Below are positions 42,870-51,860 of a DNA stretch of 64,000 nucleotides, in pieces. Numbering within the stretch: the first letter of the stretch is position 1; each line of letters starts with the position of its first letter. A program made the position numbers and the translations under genes. The notes beneath the pieces are model-generated. The model did not search any database. It saw only the letters and a program-made list of their open reading frames with translations, and was not told where the DNA came from. Source of the DNA: Sphaerisporangium melleum (GTDB lineage Bacteria; Actinomycetota; Actinomycetes; Streptosporangiales; Streptosporangiaceae); assembly GCF_014646695.1 (NCBI RefSeq), contig NZ_BMNT01000007.1, positions 1,382 to 65,381 of the forward strand, given 5' to 3'.

Positions 42870-43047
42870 AGCCCCGCAACTGTAATGACGCGGCCTGGGA
42901 ACCGGCTGAACGGCGGATGGCACTTCGGCGAACAACTTCCGACGCCGGCGGTATGGCCTGGGCGGCGCTCGCCCGGCGGCCGGCCGGGAGAGGTCATGGC
43001 CGCGCAGGGCGGGCCGGGCGTGCCCGGTCCCGCCGGGCGGTCGCCGG

Positions 43048-43872
43048 TCAGTTCCGGTCGGCGGCGGGCGGTCCGGTGACGGCGAGACCGGCGTTCCAGA
43101 GCGCGGACGCGAGGCCGGGATCGGTCATCTGTCTGCTCGTGCCGGCCAGGGCGCTCTTGGCGAAGAACCGGCCGGAATGGTTCACGCCATCGGCGGTGGT
43201 GGCCAGGTGGACGAGCGTCGTGGCGGCCCGCTCCGGCGGCTGGGCGACGCCCGGCACGAGCATCAGCGCCTTCATGTAGCGGCTGTCCGGCGCGAACCCC
43301 GTCCTGACGATGCCGGGGTGGAAACAGGTGGCGTTGACGCCGCGCCGGGCCAGCTCCACGGTGAACAGCATGTTGGCCTGCTTGGTGTCGGCGTACTGCG
43401 GCCAGGCCATCCAGCGCCGGTGCGCCCGGTCGAGGTCGTCGGGGTCGAGGCGGCCGCTCCGGGCGGCCATCGAGGAGGTGGTGATGACCCGCCCACCAGA
43501 GGCGACGATGCGGTCGAGCAGCAGGTGCGTCAGCAGGAAGGGCGACCAGTGGTTGACCTGGGCCATCAGCTCGTGCCCGTCGGCGGTGAGCCGCCGCTTG
43601 GTCGACATCACTCCGGCGTTGTTGGCCAGCACGTCGATGCGTTCGTAACGTTCCAGCAGGTGGGCGGCCAGCCGGGTGACCTCCGCGAAGGAGCTGAAGT
43701 CGGCCGTGGCGAGGTCGGGGCGGCGGCCGGTGGCTCCGGCGATGCGGTCGGCGACGGCGGCCAGCTTGGCCTGAGAACGCGCCACGATGACAACGTCGTG
43801 ACCCGCTTTGACCAGGGCTTGTGCGGCTGCTGCGCCAATGCCCGCACTTGCCCCAGTGACCACAGTTATCAT
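43048..43872 (-). CDS. Short-chain dehydrogenase/reductase
   Basis: A 274-residue SDR close to the retinol-dehydrogenase/WW-oxidoreductase-like group. The motifs are TGASAGIG, NNAGVM, ITTSSMAA and YADTKQAN. The C-terminal segment (SGRFFAKSALAGTSRQMTDP) is typical of this group. It is divergent from the first conservon across 110 bp. No regulator or pathway partner is evident. The substrate is unknown. Confidence 0.88.
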   Translation of the reverse strand: MITVVTGASAGIGAAAAQALVKAGHDVVIVARSQAKLAAVADRIAGATGRRPDLATADFSSFAEVTRLAAHLLERYERIDVLANNAGVMSTKRRLTADGHELMAQVNHWSPFLLTHLLLDRIVASGGRVITTSSMAARSGRLDPDDLDRAHRRWMAWPQYADTKQANMLFTVELARRGVNATCFHPGIVRTGFAPDSRYMKALMLVPGVAQPPERAATTLVHLATTADGVNHSGRFFAKSALAGTSRQMTDPGLASALWNAGLAVTGPPAADRN

Positions 43873-43982
43873 CTAGTCCTCCAGTACGCCGAAACTCTAT
43901 CGGTGCTAGCCTGCTATGCGTTCTTCCGGAGGTGCATTTCCCCCCAAATGCGACAGATCCTCCGAGCGATGCAGGAGTGACG

Positions 43983-46676
43983 ATGAGTTCCGGAAAGCGG
44001 TCCATCCGCGTCAAAATTTTCGCGCTGTTGCTCCTGCCGCTGCTCTCGCTCAGCGCTTTGTGGGGGTTTGTCCTAAATCTCACGGTTGGTGATGGGATCG
44101 CCCTGATGCGGGCGAACACGATCTATCAGAGTATCGGCGTCACTTCAACCGATCTTGGACTGCAGCTGCAGAGCGAGCGGGGACTCTCCGCCGCCGCGCT
44201 GAGCGTGAACGACCGTGACCAGGCGAAACTGGCCGCCCAGCGCCACGCCACCGACGTCTCCCTCGACAGGTTCCGCGCCGCCGCGAGCACCGACAGCACG
44301 CAGAGCGCGCTGAGCGACGCGAGCAAGAACGCGGTCAGCTCCCTACTCGACGACCTGAAGGGGTTGCCCGGCATCCGGGCCGACGTCGACACGCGGCAGT
44401 CCAACCGCCTCGACGCCATCCAGGCCTACAACCGGATCCTGGACGGGCTGTTCACCGTCTACGCCCGCATGATCTCCGTACCCGACCTGTCGATCTTCGA
44501 GCAGGCCGCGGCGATGACGGCCATGGGCAACCAGCGTGAGATCATCGCGCGGGAGAACGCCCTGATCAGCGGCGCGCTCCACTCCGGGAGCCTGTCCCAC
44601 CCGGAGTTCTCCGCCTTCGCCGAATGGGCGGCCAACCGGCGCTTCCAGCTCACCAAGAGCATGGCCGCCCTCGACCCCGAGCTGCGCAGGCCGTACGAGG
44701 AGGTCATCGCCTCCTCCACCTACCGGCGCTTCACGGCGATGGAGCAGGACCTCACCGGGAAGATCCACACCGGCGGCCCGCTCCCGGACTCGCTGAGCAG
44801 GTGGCAGCAGATCACCGACAACCTCTCCCTGACGCTCGACCAGGTGGGCGCCAAGGCGTCCGGCGCCCTCGCCGAGCGCACCAAGGGCGTCGCGACCGGC
44901 ATCCTGCTGCGCATCGCCGCCGCCGGCGGTCTCGGCCTGGTCGCCGTCGTCGCCTCGATCGTCATCTCGGTGCGTTTCGGCCGCCGCCTGGTCCGTGAGC
45001 TGGCCGAGCTGCGCAACTCCGCCAACGAGCTGGCGGACGTGCGGCTGCCGCGCGTCGTGCAGCGGCTGCGCAAGGGAGAGGACGTCGACGTCGACTCCGA
45101 GGCGCCGCCGATCGGTGGCGGCGACTCCGCCGAGGTGCATGACGTCGCGCGCGCGTTCGGCTCGGTGCAGCGCACCGCCGTGGAGGCCGCCGTCCAGCAG
45201 GCGGCGCTGCGCCGGGGGGTCAGCCAGGTCTTCCTCAACCTCGCCCGCCGCAACCAGGGCCTGCTGCACCGCCAGCTCAAGATGCTCGACACGATGCAGC
45301 GGCGCACGAACGAGCCGGACGCGCTGCAGGACCTGTTCCACATCGACCACCTCACCACCCGCATGCGCCGGCACGCGGAGAGCCTGATCATCCTCTCCGG
45401 GGCCGCTCCCGGCCGCGCCTGGCGCAAGCCGGTCCCCGTGGTCGACGTCGTACGCGCCGCCCTGTCCGAGGTGGAGGACTACACGCGGGTCAGCCTGTAC
45501 CCGCTGCCAGGCGCGCACATCACCGGAGCGGTCGTCACCGACATCATCCACCTGCTCGCCGAGCTGATCGAGAACGCGACGATCTTCTCGCCGCCGCAGA
45601 CGACCGTCCAGGTGCGCGGCGACCTGGTGGGCAACGGCTTCGCCGTCGAGATCGAGGACCGCGGCCTCGGCCTCAGCCCCGAGGAGTACCAGGCCGTCAA
45701 CGAGCGGCTCGCCCACCCGCCCGAGTTCGACCTGGCGGACAGCGACCGGCTCGGCCTGTTCGTCGTCGGCCGGCTCGCGCAGCGCAACGACGTGAGCGTC
45801 GTGCTGCGCGCGTCCCCCTACGGCGGGACGACGGCCATCGTGCTCATCCCGAAACACCTGCTCGCCGACCCGGACGCGGCGGTCCCCGCCGACACCGGCG
45901 GCCGGCACGCGCAGCGGCCCGCCGCCACGGCGTACAACGCCCCGGCCACGGCGCACCCGGGCGGCGCCGCCGGTCCTTCGACCGACACCTCGTCCTTCTT
46001 CACGCCCGCGCGCCACCCGCGCCACCCCGGCGACCCGGCGCCGACGCCGCCGGCGCTCACCGTGATCCCCGGCATCACCGACACCGGTCCGATCGACCTG
46101 CCCGGCGACCCGGGGGCCCACGGCACCGCGGGCGGTGCCTCCCCTGGAGGCGCCTCGGCCCCCACGGGCGCACCCGGCGGCACGAACGGCTCGTCGCCGC
46201 GCACGGGCCCGTCCGGCGGTCCACCGTCCAAGCGCACCGGCATCCCGGACGGCACCCATCGGGGTCTGCCCCGCCGGGTCCGGCAGGCGAACATGGCCCC
46301 GCAGCTCCGCGAGACCACCGGTCCGCTGGCCGCCCCGACTCCCCCCTCGGCCCCGGCCGAGGCGGCGCCAGGGCCCGCGCAGCGCTCCCCCGACGAGGCC
46401 CGCGCGATGTTCTCGGCCTTCCAGCAGGGCGGCCGGCGCGGCCGGATGGAGGCCGAGCACGACCTGCCGCCCGCTCCCCCGGGCGGCCCGGAAGGCCGGC
46501 GCCCACCGGAGGCCACCCCGAACAGCGACGATGCCGGGAACGTCCCACCCGAGCGGGTGTCGCAGGACGGACAGCGCGCCGCCGGCCGGCCGGACGAAGA
46601 TGACCAAAGGCGCGAGCTACGCGACCATAGTGACGGTTACGTACAGCAGACGACTGGCGAGAAGGGTGACGAATGA
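43983..46676 (+). CDS. cvnA: Conservon sensor kinase-like protein with NIT domain (CvnA type)
   Basis: An 897-residue membrane protein. Helix 1 (11-33) and helix 2 (about 308-330) flank an extracytoplasmic nitrate/sulfur-sensing (NIT) domain. A HAMP-like segment follows, then a dimerisation region with FHIDHLTTRMRRHAESLI and an HATPase domain (N box LLAELIENATIF near 521-532, IEDRGLGLS near 556). A disordered Pro/Gly-rich tail follows; it carries LPRRVRQANMAPQLRE near 761. In Streptomyces coelicolor conservons the four products form a membrane complex resembling G-protein-coupled receptors. AGGAG precedes the ATG. The stop overlaps the next gene by 4 bp. Confidence 0.9.
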   Translation: MSSGKRSIRVKIFALLLLPLLSLSALWGFVLNLTVGDGIALMRANTIYQSIGVTSTDLGLQLQSERGLSAAALSVNDRDQAKLAAQRHATDVSLDRFRAAASTDSTQSALSDASKNAVSSLLDDLKGLPGIRADVDTRQSNRLDAIQAYNRILDGLFTVYARMISVPDLSIFEQAAAMTAMGNQREIIARENALISGALHSGSLSHPEFSAFAEWAANRRFQLTKSMAALDPELRRPYEEVIASSTYRRFTAMEQDLTGKIHTGGPLPDSLSRWQQITDNLSLTLDQVGAKASGALAERTKGVATGILLRIAAAGGLGLVAVVASIVISVRFGRRLVRELAELRNSANELADVRLPRVVQRLRKGEDVDVDSEAPPIGGGDSAEVHDVARAFGSVQRTAVEAAVQQAALRRGVSQVFLNLARRNQGLLHRQLKMLDTMQRRTNEPDALQDLFHIDHLTTRMRRHAESLIILSGAAPGRAWRKPVPVVDVVRAALSEVEDYTRVSLYPLPGAHITGAVVTDIIHLLAELIENATIFSPPQTTVQVRGDLVGNGFAVEIEDRGLGLSPEEYQAVNERLAHPPEFDLADSDRLGLFVVGRLAQRNDVSVVLRASPYGGTTAIVLIPKHLLADPDAAVPADTGGRHAQRPAATAYNAPATAHPGGAAGPSTDTSSFFTPARHPRHPGDPAPTPPALTVIPGITDTGPIDLPGDPGAHGTAGGASPGGASAPTGAPGGTNGSSPRTGPSGGPPSKRTGIPDGTHRGLPRRVRQANMAPQLRETTGPLAAPTPPSAPAEAAPGPAQRSPDEARAMFSAFQQGGRRGRMEAEHDLPPAPPGGPEGRRPPEATPNSDDAGNVPPERVSQDGQRAAGRPDEDDQRRELRDHSDGYVQQTTGEKGDE

Positions 46677-47080
46677 CCGGCAGTGTCTCGTCGAACGGCG
46701 AACTGAACTGGCTTCTCGACGATCTCATCAGCAGGGTCGCGGCCGTGCGGCAGGCGGTCATCCTCTCCACCGACGGCCTCGTGGTCGGCTCCTCCAAGGG
46801 GTTCAGCCGGGAGGACGCCGAGCACCTGTCGGCCGTGGCCTCCGGCTTCCAGAGCCTCGCCCGCGGAGCGGGGCGGCACTTCGGCGGCGGTGAGGTGCGG
46901 CAGACCATCGTAGAGATGGAGTCGGCCTTCCTCTTCGTGACCGCGGCCGGCACCGGCACCTGCCTCGCGGTGCTGAGCGACTCCGACGCCGACGTGGGGC
47001 ACATCGCCTACGAGATGGCGATGCTGGTCAAGCGGGTAGGCCAGCACATCTCGACCAACCCGCGGCGGACATTGTCATGA
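46673..47080 (+). CDS. cvnB: Roadblock/LC7 domain protein (CvnB type)
   Basis: A 135-residue Roadblock/LC7 protein: LNWLLDDLISRVAAVRQAVI and LSTDGLVVGSSKG, the conserved DAEHLSAVASGFQSLARGAG, then VEMESAFLFVTAAG. In conservons this small protein dimerises and connects the sensor to the GTPase, as MglB does for MglA. Start and stop overlap both neighbours by 4 bp (ATGA). This indicates tight stoichiometry. Confidence 0.92.
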   Translation: MTGSVSSNGELNWLLDDLISRVAAVRQAVILSTDGLVVGSSKGFSREDAEHLSAVASGFQSLARGAGRHFGGGEVRQTIVEMESAFLFVTAAGTGTCLAVLSDSDADVGHIAYEMAMLVKRVGQHISTNPRRTLS

Positions 47081-47454
47081 GGGCGCGCGGAGAACAGTGG
47101 CTCGATGAGGAGGCCGGGCCGATCGTGCGGCCCTACGCCCTCATCCGGGGGCGCACCCGCTCGTCCGGCGACAACCTTGATCTGATCGCTATGGTCACGG
47201 CGACCGGGTCTCCCTACACTGGCGAGGCCGGGCTCGTCCCCGAGGAGCACCGCATCCTCGAGCTGGCCGACCGGCCGATGTCGGTCGCGGACATCGCCTC
47301 CGAGATCGACCTGCCGCTCGGCGTGGTCCGGGTTCTCCTCGGCGATCTCCAAGACAAGGGCATGATCAGCGTTCGGGCTCCCGCACACGAGGCGGGGCCG
47401 CGCCCGAACGAGCGCATTCTCAAGGAAGTGATCAATGGCCTACGAGCCCTCTGA
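47077..47454 (+). CDS. cvnC: DUF742 winged-helix protein (CvnC type)
   Basis: A 125-residue DUF742 protein. The segment GPIVRPYALIRGRTRSSGDN is the family start. The rest resembles a winged helix (MSVADIASEIDLPLGVVRVL then LLGDLQDKGMISVRAP). Its molecular role in conservons is unclear; it may be an adaptor. It overlaps cvnB by 4 bp and cvnD by 20 bp. Confidence 0.92.
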   Translation: MRARGEQWLDEEAGPIVRPYALIRGRTRSSGDNLDLIAMVTATGSPYTGEAGLVPEEHRILELADRPMSVADIASEIDLPLGVVRVLLGDLQDKGMISVRAPAHEAGPRPNERILKEVINGLRAL

Positions 47455-48010
47455 GGAGCCCGTCGCCCTCAAGATCCTGGTGGCGGGTGGCTTCGGCGTG
47501 GGGAAGACCACGCTGGTCGGGGCGATCAGCGAGATCCGCCCCCTGCGCACGGAAGAGGTCCTGTCCGACCGCGGCATCGGCGTCGACGACATCGACGGCG
47601 TGGAGGGCAAGACCACCACCACCGTCGCCATGGACTTCGGCCGGATCACCATCCGCGAGGGCCTGGTGGTCTACCTCTTCGGCACGCCCGGCCAGGAGCG
47701 CTTCTGGTTCATGTGGGACGAGCTGTCCTACGGCGCGCTGGGCGCCGTCGTGCTCGCCGACACCCGGCGCCTCACCGACTGCTTCCCCTCCATCGACTAC
47801 TTCGAGCAGCGCGGCACGCCGTTCATCGTCGCGGTCAACTGCTTCGACGGGGCCGAGGAGCACGAGCCGGAGGACGTCCGCATCGCGCTCGACCTGGACC
47901 CCGGCGTCCCGGTGATCCTCTGCGACGTCCGGCGCCGCGCCTCGGCGAAGGTCGTGCTGGTCACCCTGGTCGAGCACGCCCTGCGCACCCTCACCCCCGC
48001 CGCAGGCTAG
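47435..48010 (+). CDS. cvnD: Conservon small GTPase (CvnD type)
   Basis: A 191-residue Ras-like/MglA-type GTPase. The P-loop is GGFGVGKTTL. The switch II region reads FGTPGQERFWFMWDEL, with Thr in place of the usual Asp, as is standard for CvnD. The base-specificity motif is NCFD. It is the output module of the complex and cycles between GDP and GTP. It ends the complete conservon, and a hairpin follows. It is the only GTPase of this type in the window, so it might also serve the facing conservon. Confidence 0.93.
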   Translation: MAYEPSEEPVALKILVAGGFGVGKTTLVGAISEIRPLRTEEVLSDRGIGVDDIDGVEGKTTTTVAMDFGRITIREGLVVYLFGTPGQERFWFMWDELSYGALGAVVLADTRRLTDCFPSIDYFEQRGTPFIVAVNCFDGAEEHEPEDVRIALDLDPGVPVILCDVRRRASAKVVLVTLVEHALRTLTPAAG

Positions 48011-48036
48011 CCACCCGCCGCCCGGCGACGCGAGAT

Positions 48037-48058
48037 CGGGACTCCTCCGGGAGTCCCG
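48037..48058. terminator. Bidirectional terminator between the two conservons
   Basis: A perfect 9-bp stem, CGGGACTCC with GGAGTCCCG, and a TCCG loop. An outer pairing of GCGAGA (48030-48035) with TCTCGC (48066-48071) extends it. It lies between convergent operons. Confidence 0.75.
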
Positions 48059-48195
48059 CCGGGGGTCTCGCCGCCGAAGCGTCATCCGCGGCTCCGGTTC
48101 GCCGGCCGAGCCGCCACTTCTCAGGCCCGCAGGTGTGCGTACGGCGCGCGACCGTGCACCGTGCCCGTTGATCGGGCCTTGCGCCTCCGGTACGG

Positions 48196-48558
48196 CTAGA
48201 GGGCCTGGAGGCCCTTGATGACCTCCTGGAGGATGGCGACCTTGGGGTTCTGCGCGGCGGGGTCCGGGGGGTGGACGCGGGCGAGGCCGCGGATCACCAG
48301 GTCGTGCAGGAGCAGGCGGATCACGCCGAGGGGCAGGTCGAGATCGGCGGCGACCTCGACCAGCGGGCGCGGGGTATGGCCGAGGGCCAGCAGGTGGTGG
48401 TGCTCGGGGCCCAGCTCGCCGGGGTCGTGCACGGGCACGCCGGTCGCCTCGAGGTGGGCCAGCATGTCGTACACCGTGGCCGGCGGCGGGGTCCTGCCCT
48501 TGGCGAGTGCGTAGGGCCGCACCACCGGCCCATCGTCGATCACCTCGGGCTCGTCCAT
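48196..48558 (-). CDS. cvnC: DUF742 winged-helix protein of the second conservon
   Basis: A 120-residue DUF742 protein (DDGPVVRPYALAKGRTPPPA; LDLPLGVIRLLLHDLVIRGL; VAILQEVIKGLQAL). It resembles the first cvnC along its length. It is the last gene of the leftward unit. Its ATG overlaps the roadblock stop. No GTPase gene follows before the terminator, which is unusual because DUF742 and CvnD genes nearly always adjoin. Confidence 0.9.
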   Translation of the reverse strand: MDEPEVIDDGPVVRPYALAKGRTPPPATVYDMLAHLEATGVPVHDPGELGPEHHHLLALGHTPRPLVEVAADLDLPLGVIRLLLHDLVIRGLARVHPPDPAAQNPKVAILQEVIKGLQAL

Positions 48559-48959
48559 CACACAGCGCCTCTCGGCTGCGTGGCGAGGTGGCGGCCGACG
48601 CCCGCGACCAGGCGGGCCATCTCGTAGGCGACGACTCCCGCGTCCGCCTGCATCGTGCTCAGGACGGCCAGGCAGCTCCCGTTGCCGGCCGAGGTCACGA
48701 ACAGCAGCGCCGACTCCATCTCCACGATGGTCTGCCGCACGGCGCCGCCGTCGAAGCGCATGCCGACACCTTTGGCCAGGCTCTGGAACCCGGCCGCGAC
48801 CGCGGACAGGTGTTCGGCGTCCTCGCGTTCCAGGCTGCTCGACGCGGCCACCCGCAGGCCGTCGTTGGACAGGATGATCGCATGCCGCACGTCGGTCACG
48901 CGGGCCACGAAGTCGTCGAGGAGCCAGTGCAGCTCGGCCGATCCTGCCGACATCGTCAC
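48558..48959 (-). CDS. cvnB: Roadblock/LC7 domain protein of the second conservon
   Basis: A 133-residue Roadblock/LC7 protein with the same blocks as the first copy: LHWLLDDFVARVTDVRHAII, DAEHLSAVAAGFQSLAKG, and VEMESALLFVTSAGNGSCLA. It overlaps the sensor gene upstream by 4 bp and touches the DUF742 gene. It is expected to dimerise and to sit between sensor and GTPase. The partner GTPase would have to come from elsewhere. Confidence 0.92.
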   Translation of the reverse strand: MTMSAGSAELHWLLDDFVARVTDVRHAIILSNDGLRVAASSSLEREDAEHLSAVAAGFQSLAKGVGMRFDGGAVRQTIVEMESALLFVTSAGNGSCLAVLSTMQADAGVVAYEMARLVAGVGRHLATQPRGAV

Positions 48960-51727
48960 ACCTCCTCACCATCTCGTTCGTTGTCGGCCAGACCGCGCCG
49001 CCAGCCCGACCGCAGGGTGTTGAGCAGCGCTCTGGACTGCTCGGGGGACCGCTCGCCGGCAGTGGCGGCCGGGCCGGAAGCCGGGGCCGCGTCGGGGGCC
49101 GGGATTCCCCCAGCCATCCCGGCGGATTGGGCGGACGTCTGTTCCTCGCCGCCCTTGCCATTGGCGGGGGTGTCGGGCCGCGCGCCGTGCCCCGGTTCCC
49201 GCTGCCCATCGGCCGGCCGGAGCTGCGGCGCCAGGCTCGCCTGCCGCACCCGCCGGGGCAGCGCGCCCTTCCCGGGACCGGACGGGGCGGGCGACGTGCC
49301 ACCGGAGGCCGGTCTGGGCGGGTGGGCGGACGGAACCGCGGGGGGCGGGGCCCCGGGAGGCAGGGCGGTAGCTGGCGGGGCCGCGGGGGACGCCGCGGCC
49401 GGGCCGGTGCCCTGGCGGGCGGCGGGGCCGCGGGAAGAGTCGGCAGGGGTGGCGGACGGCCCGGCCGGGTCGCCGGCGGAACGCGCCGGCCGGTCATGGG
49501 GGCGCGGCACGGCGTGCTCGGCACCGGCCGGATCGGCGGGCGCTTCGACCGGATCCGCCACGGAGTCGCTCGGATCACCGAAGGGCCCGGCCGGGCCGGT
49601 GAAGGAGCCGTTTGGGCCGGTAGCGGGACCGGCCGGGCGGGTGAAGGAGCCGGTGGAGTCGCTCACGGAGCCGGCAGGAGGCGCGGTGGGGCCGGTCGCG
49701 GGGCCCGCGTGGGGCGCGAACGCGGCGGGCGGCGGGCTCGCGGGGGGCTCGTCGAAGAAGTTCCTGGACCGGCCGGTCGGCAGGATCACCGTACGCGCGG
49801 GCGGCGGGGTCGGGCGGGCCGGATTGGCGACCGGGCGCTCGGGCATGGCGACCAGCCGGTCCGGGAGCAGCACGATCGCGGTGGTCCCCCCGTACGGCGA
49901 GGCGCGCAACTCGACGCGGATGTCGTGCCGGGCGGCGAGCCGGCCGATGACGTACAGGCCGAGGCGCTTGGTGTCGGCGGGGTCGAACTCCGGGGGCCGC
50001 GACAGCTTGGTGTTCAGCGCGTCGCGTTCCTCTGTGGACAGGCCGAGCCCGCGATCCTCGATCTCGACGGCGAAGCCGTGCGCGACGAATTCGCCGTGCA
50101 CCGAGACCTCGGTGGCCGGCGGAGAGAAGGCGGTGGCGTTCTCGATCAGCTCGGCGCACAGGTGGATGACGTCGGCGACCGCGTTGCCGACGATCAGCGC
50201 CTCGGGCATGGGGTGGACGCGGACCCGTGTGTAGTCCTCGACCTCGCCGACGGCCGCCCGCAGCGCGTCCATCACCGGCACCTCCTTGCGGAAGGTGCGC
50301 CCGGGCGCGGCGCCGGACAGGATGACCAGGCCCTCGGCGTTGCGCCGCATGCGGGTCGTCAGGTGGTCCACGCGGAACAGGTCGCGCAGCGTCTCGGGGT
50401 CGTCCACCTGCCGCTGCATGCCGTCCAGCAGTTTGAGCTGACGCTGGAGCAGCGACTGGCTGCGCCGGGCGAGGTTGCGGAACGCCTCGCCGACCGCGTC
50501 GCGCAACCGCGCCTCGTCCACGGCGGCCCGTACGGCGGTGCACTGGACGCTGCCGAACGCCGATGCGACGTCGCGCACCTCGCTGGTGGTGGCGGTGACG
50601 GCGAGCGGCGGCGCCTCGGTGCTCACATCGACGTTCTCGCCGTCGCGCAGCCGCCGCACGATGCCTGGCAGCCGGACGTCGGCCAGCTCCGCCGCGGCGG
50701 CGCGCAGGTCACCGAGTTCGCGGGTCAGCCTGCGCCCCACCCGCAGGGCGACCAGCAGCGAGGCGACGACCGCGATGAGCCCGAGCGCGCCGGCGAGCCC
50801 GGCCCGGACGAACGTGCCGACGGCCACCGGCCGGGCGCTCGCGGCCAGCGCGTCGCCGGCGCGGGTGAGCGTGGCCTGGTAGGCGTTCTCCACCCGGTCG
50901 GTGACCGAGCGCCACACCTTGTGGGAGAAGGTCCGGCCGGCGCCCACGATGATGTCGCTCTCCATCGCCGACAGGCGCCGGTAGTCCTCCGAGCGGGCCA
51001 GCGCGGCGAAGGGCGCGCGGACCTCGGGGTCCAGCTCGGCCATGCCCCGGTCGAACAGGAAGCGCCGGGTCGTGGCCAGCGCGGCGAAGGTGCGCAGCTC
51101 ACCGGGGTTGAGCGGGCGGCGGGCGATCGTGGCGCCGGCGGCGAGCGCGCGCTGGCGCGACAGGTAGTCCTTGGCGTAGCCCATCGCGGTGAGGCTCTGC
51201 GACCGGTGGTAGAGCGCCAGGTCGCCGGTCACCGTCATGCTGACGACGAGTTTCTGCATCGCGTCGGGCACCTGGCCGAAGTCCCGGCTCAGCGTGACCA
51301 GGTCCATGGCACCGGTGTCCACGGCCGCGCGGGTCGCGTCCAGCCGTTCGATCGTCGCCATCAGTTCGGAGAACCTGGCGCGCATCTCCGGCGTGGAGAG
51401 CCCGGCCTGCGCCGACTCGGTCAGCGCGACACGGCGCATGTGCTGGCGGAGCAGGTCGACCTGCTGGCGCTGGCGCAGCAGCTCGGTCTGGGTGCGCTCG
51501 GACGGCGCGCCGAGGTACTCGGCGGAGAGCAGGTGCTCACGCTGCAGGGCGACGGAGAGCTGGTCGCCGGGATGGCCGATCTCCTCGTAGAGGGAGGAGA
51601 CGGTGAGCAGGTTCAGCGAGTCGCGCGTGGTGACGCTGATCCCGAGGATCCACAGTGCGGTCAGCGAGAGGAGCGGGATCACGAGCAACGCGGCGATTTT
51701 GAATCGGATGGACCTGCTCGATGCCAT
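48956..51727 (-). CDS. cvnA: Second conservon sensor kinase-like protein with NIT domain
   Basis: A 923-residue homologue of the first CvnA with helices at 9-30 and about 304-330 and an NIT domain between. The dimerisation segment is FRVDHLTTRMRRNAEGLVIL and the HATPase N box (VIHLCAELIENATAFSPP) lies near 515. A Pro/Gly/Ala-rich tail of about 280 residues is much longer than in the first copy. It has repeats such as GPAGP and again carries LPRRVRQASLAPQLR plus SPEQSRALLNTLRSGWRRG near the end. It leads an A-B-C unit. The 133 bp upstream contains a CGCGAA...TTCGCG inverted repeat (51838-51858). Confidence 0.9.
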   Translation of the reverse strand: MASSRSIRFKIAALLVIPLLSLTALWILGISVTTRDSLNLLTVSSLYEEIGHPGDQLSVALQREHLLSAEYLGAPSERTQTELLRQRQQVDLLRQHMRRVALTESAQAGLSTPEMRARFSELMATIERLDATRAAVDTGAMDLVTLSRDFGQVPDAMQKLVVSMTVTGDLALYHRSQSLTAMGYAKDYLSRQRALAAGATIARRPLNPGELRTFAALATTRRFLFDRGMAELDPEVRAPFAALARSEDYRRLSAMESDIIVGAGRTFSHKVWRSVTDRVENAYQATLTRAGDALAASARPVAVGTFVRAGLAGALGLIAVVASLLVALRVGRRLTRELGDLRAAAAELADVRLPGIVRRLRDGENVDVSTEAPPLAVTATTSEVRDVASAFGSVQCTAVRAAVDEARLRDAVGEAFRNLARRSQSLLQRQLKLLDGMQRQVDDPETLRDLFRVDHLTTRMRRNAEGLVILSGAAPGRTFRKEVPVMDALRAAVGEVEDYTRVRVHPMPEALIVGNAVADVIHLCAELIENATAFSPPATEVSVHGEFVAHGFAVEIEDRGLGLSTEERDALNTKLSRPPEFDPADTKRLGLYVIGRLAARHDIRVELRASPYGGTTAIVLLPDRLVAMPERPVANPARPTPPPARTVILPTGRSRNFFDEPPASPPPAAFAPHAGPATGPTAPPAGSVSDSTGSFTRPAGPATGPNGSFTGPAGPFGDPSDSVADPVEAPADPAGAEHAVPRPHDRPARSAGDPAGPSATPADSSRGPAARQGTGPAAASPAAPPATALPPGAPPPAVPSAHPPRPASGGTSPAPSGPGKGALPRRVRQASLAPQLRPADGQREPGHGARPDTPANGKGGEEQTSAQSAGMAGGIPAPDAAPASGPAATAGERSPEQSRALLNTLRSGWRRGLADNERDGEEV

Positions 51728-51837
51728 GGCACCTCGTCGATTGGCGGGATGCCGTCAGGGACCGGCAGCCGAAGGCGAAGATCGGCGCTGACACTAGCAT
51801 TGTGGCGGCTGTTTTTCTTGATGCTTCTGTGATATTT

Positions 51838-51858
51838 CGCGAATTACCCCGTTTCGCG
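51838..51858. promoter_or_regulatory. Inverted repeat upstream of the second conservon
   Basis: CGCGAA-N9-TTCGCG lies 111 bp before the cvnA start, in an AT-rich stretch. It may be a regulator site. It also abuts the end of the DUF998 gene. Confidence 0.3.
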
Positions 51859-51860
51859 GT

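Noticed and set aside
43980-51727. The two conservons as a recent tandem duplication
   Set aside because: Protein sequences are clearly related but too diverged, and the tails differ greatly, so a recent event is unlikely. An old inverted duplication remains possible.
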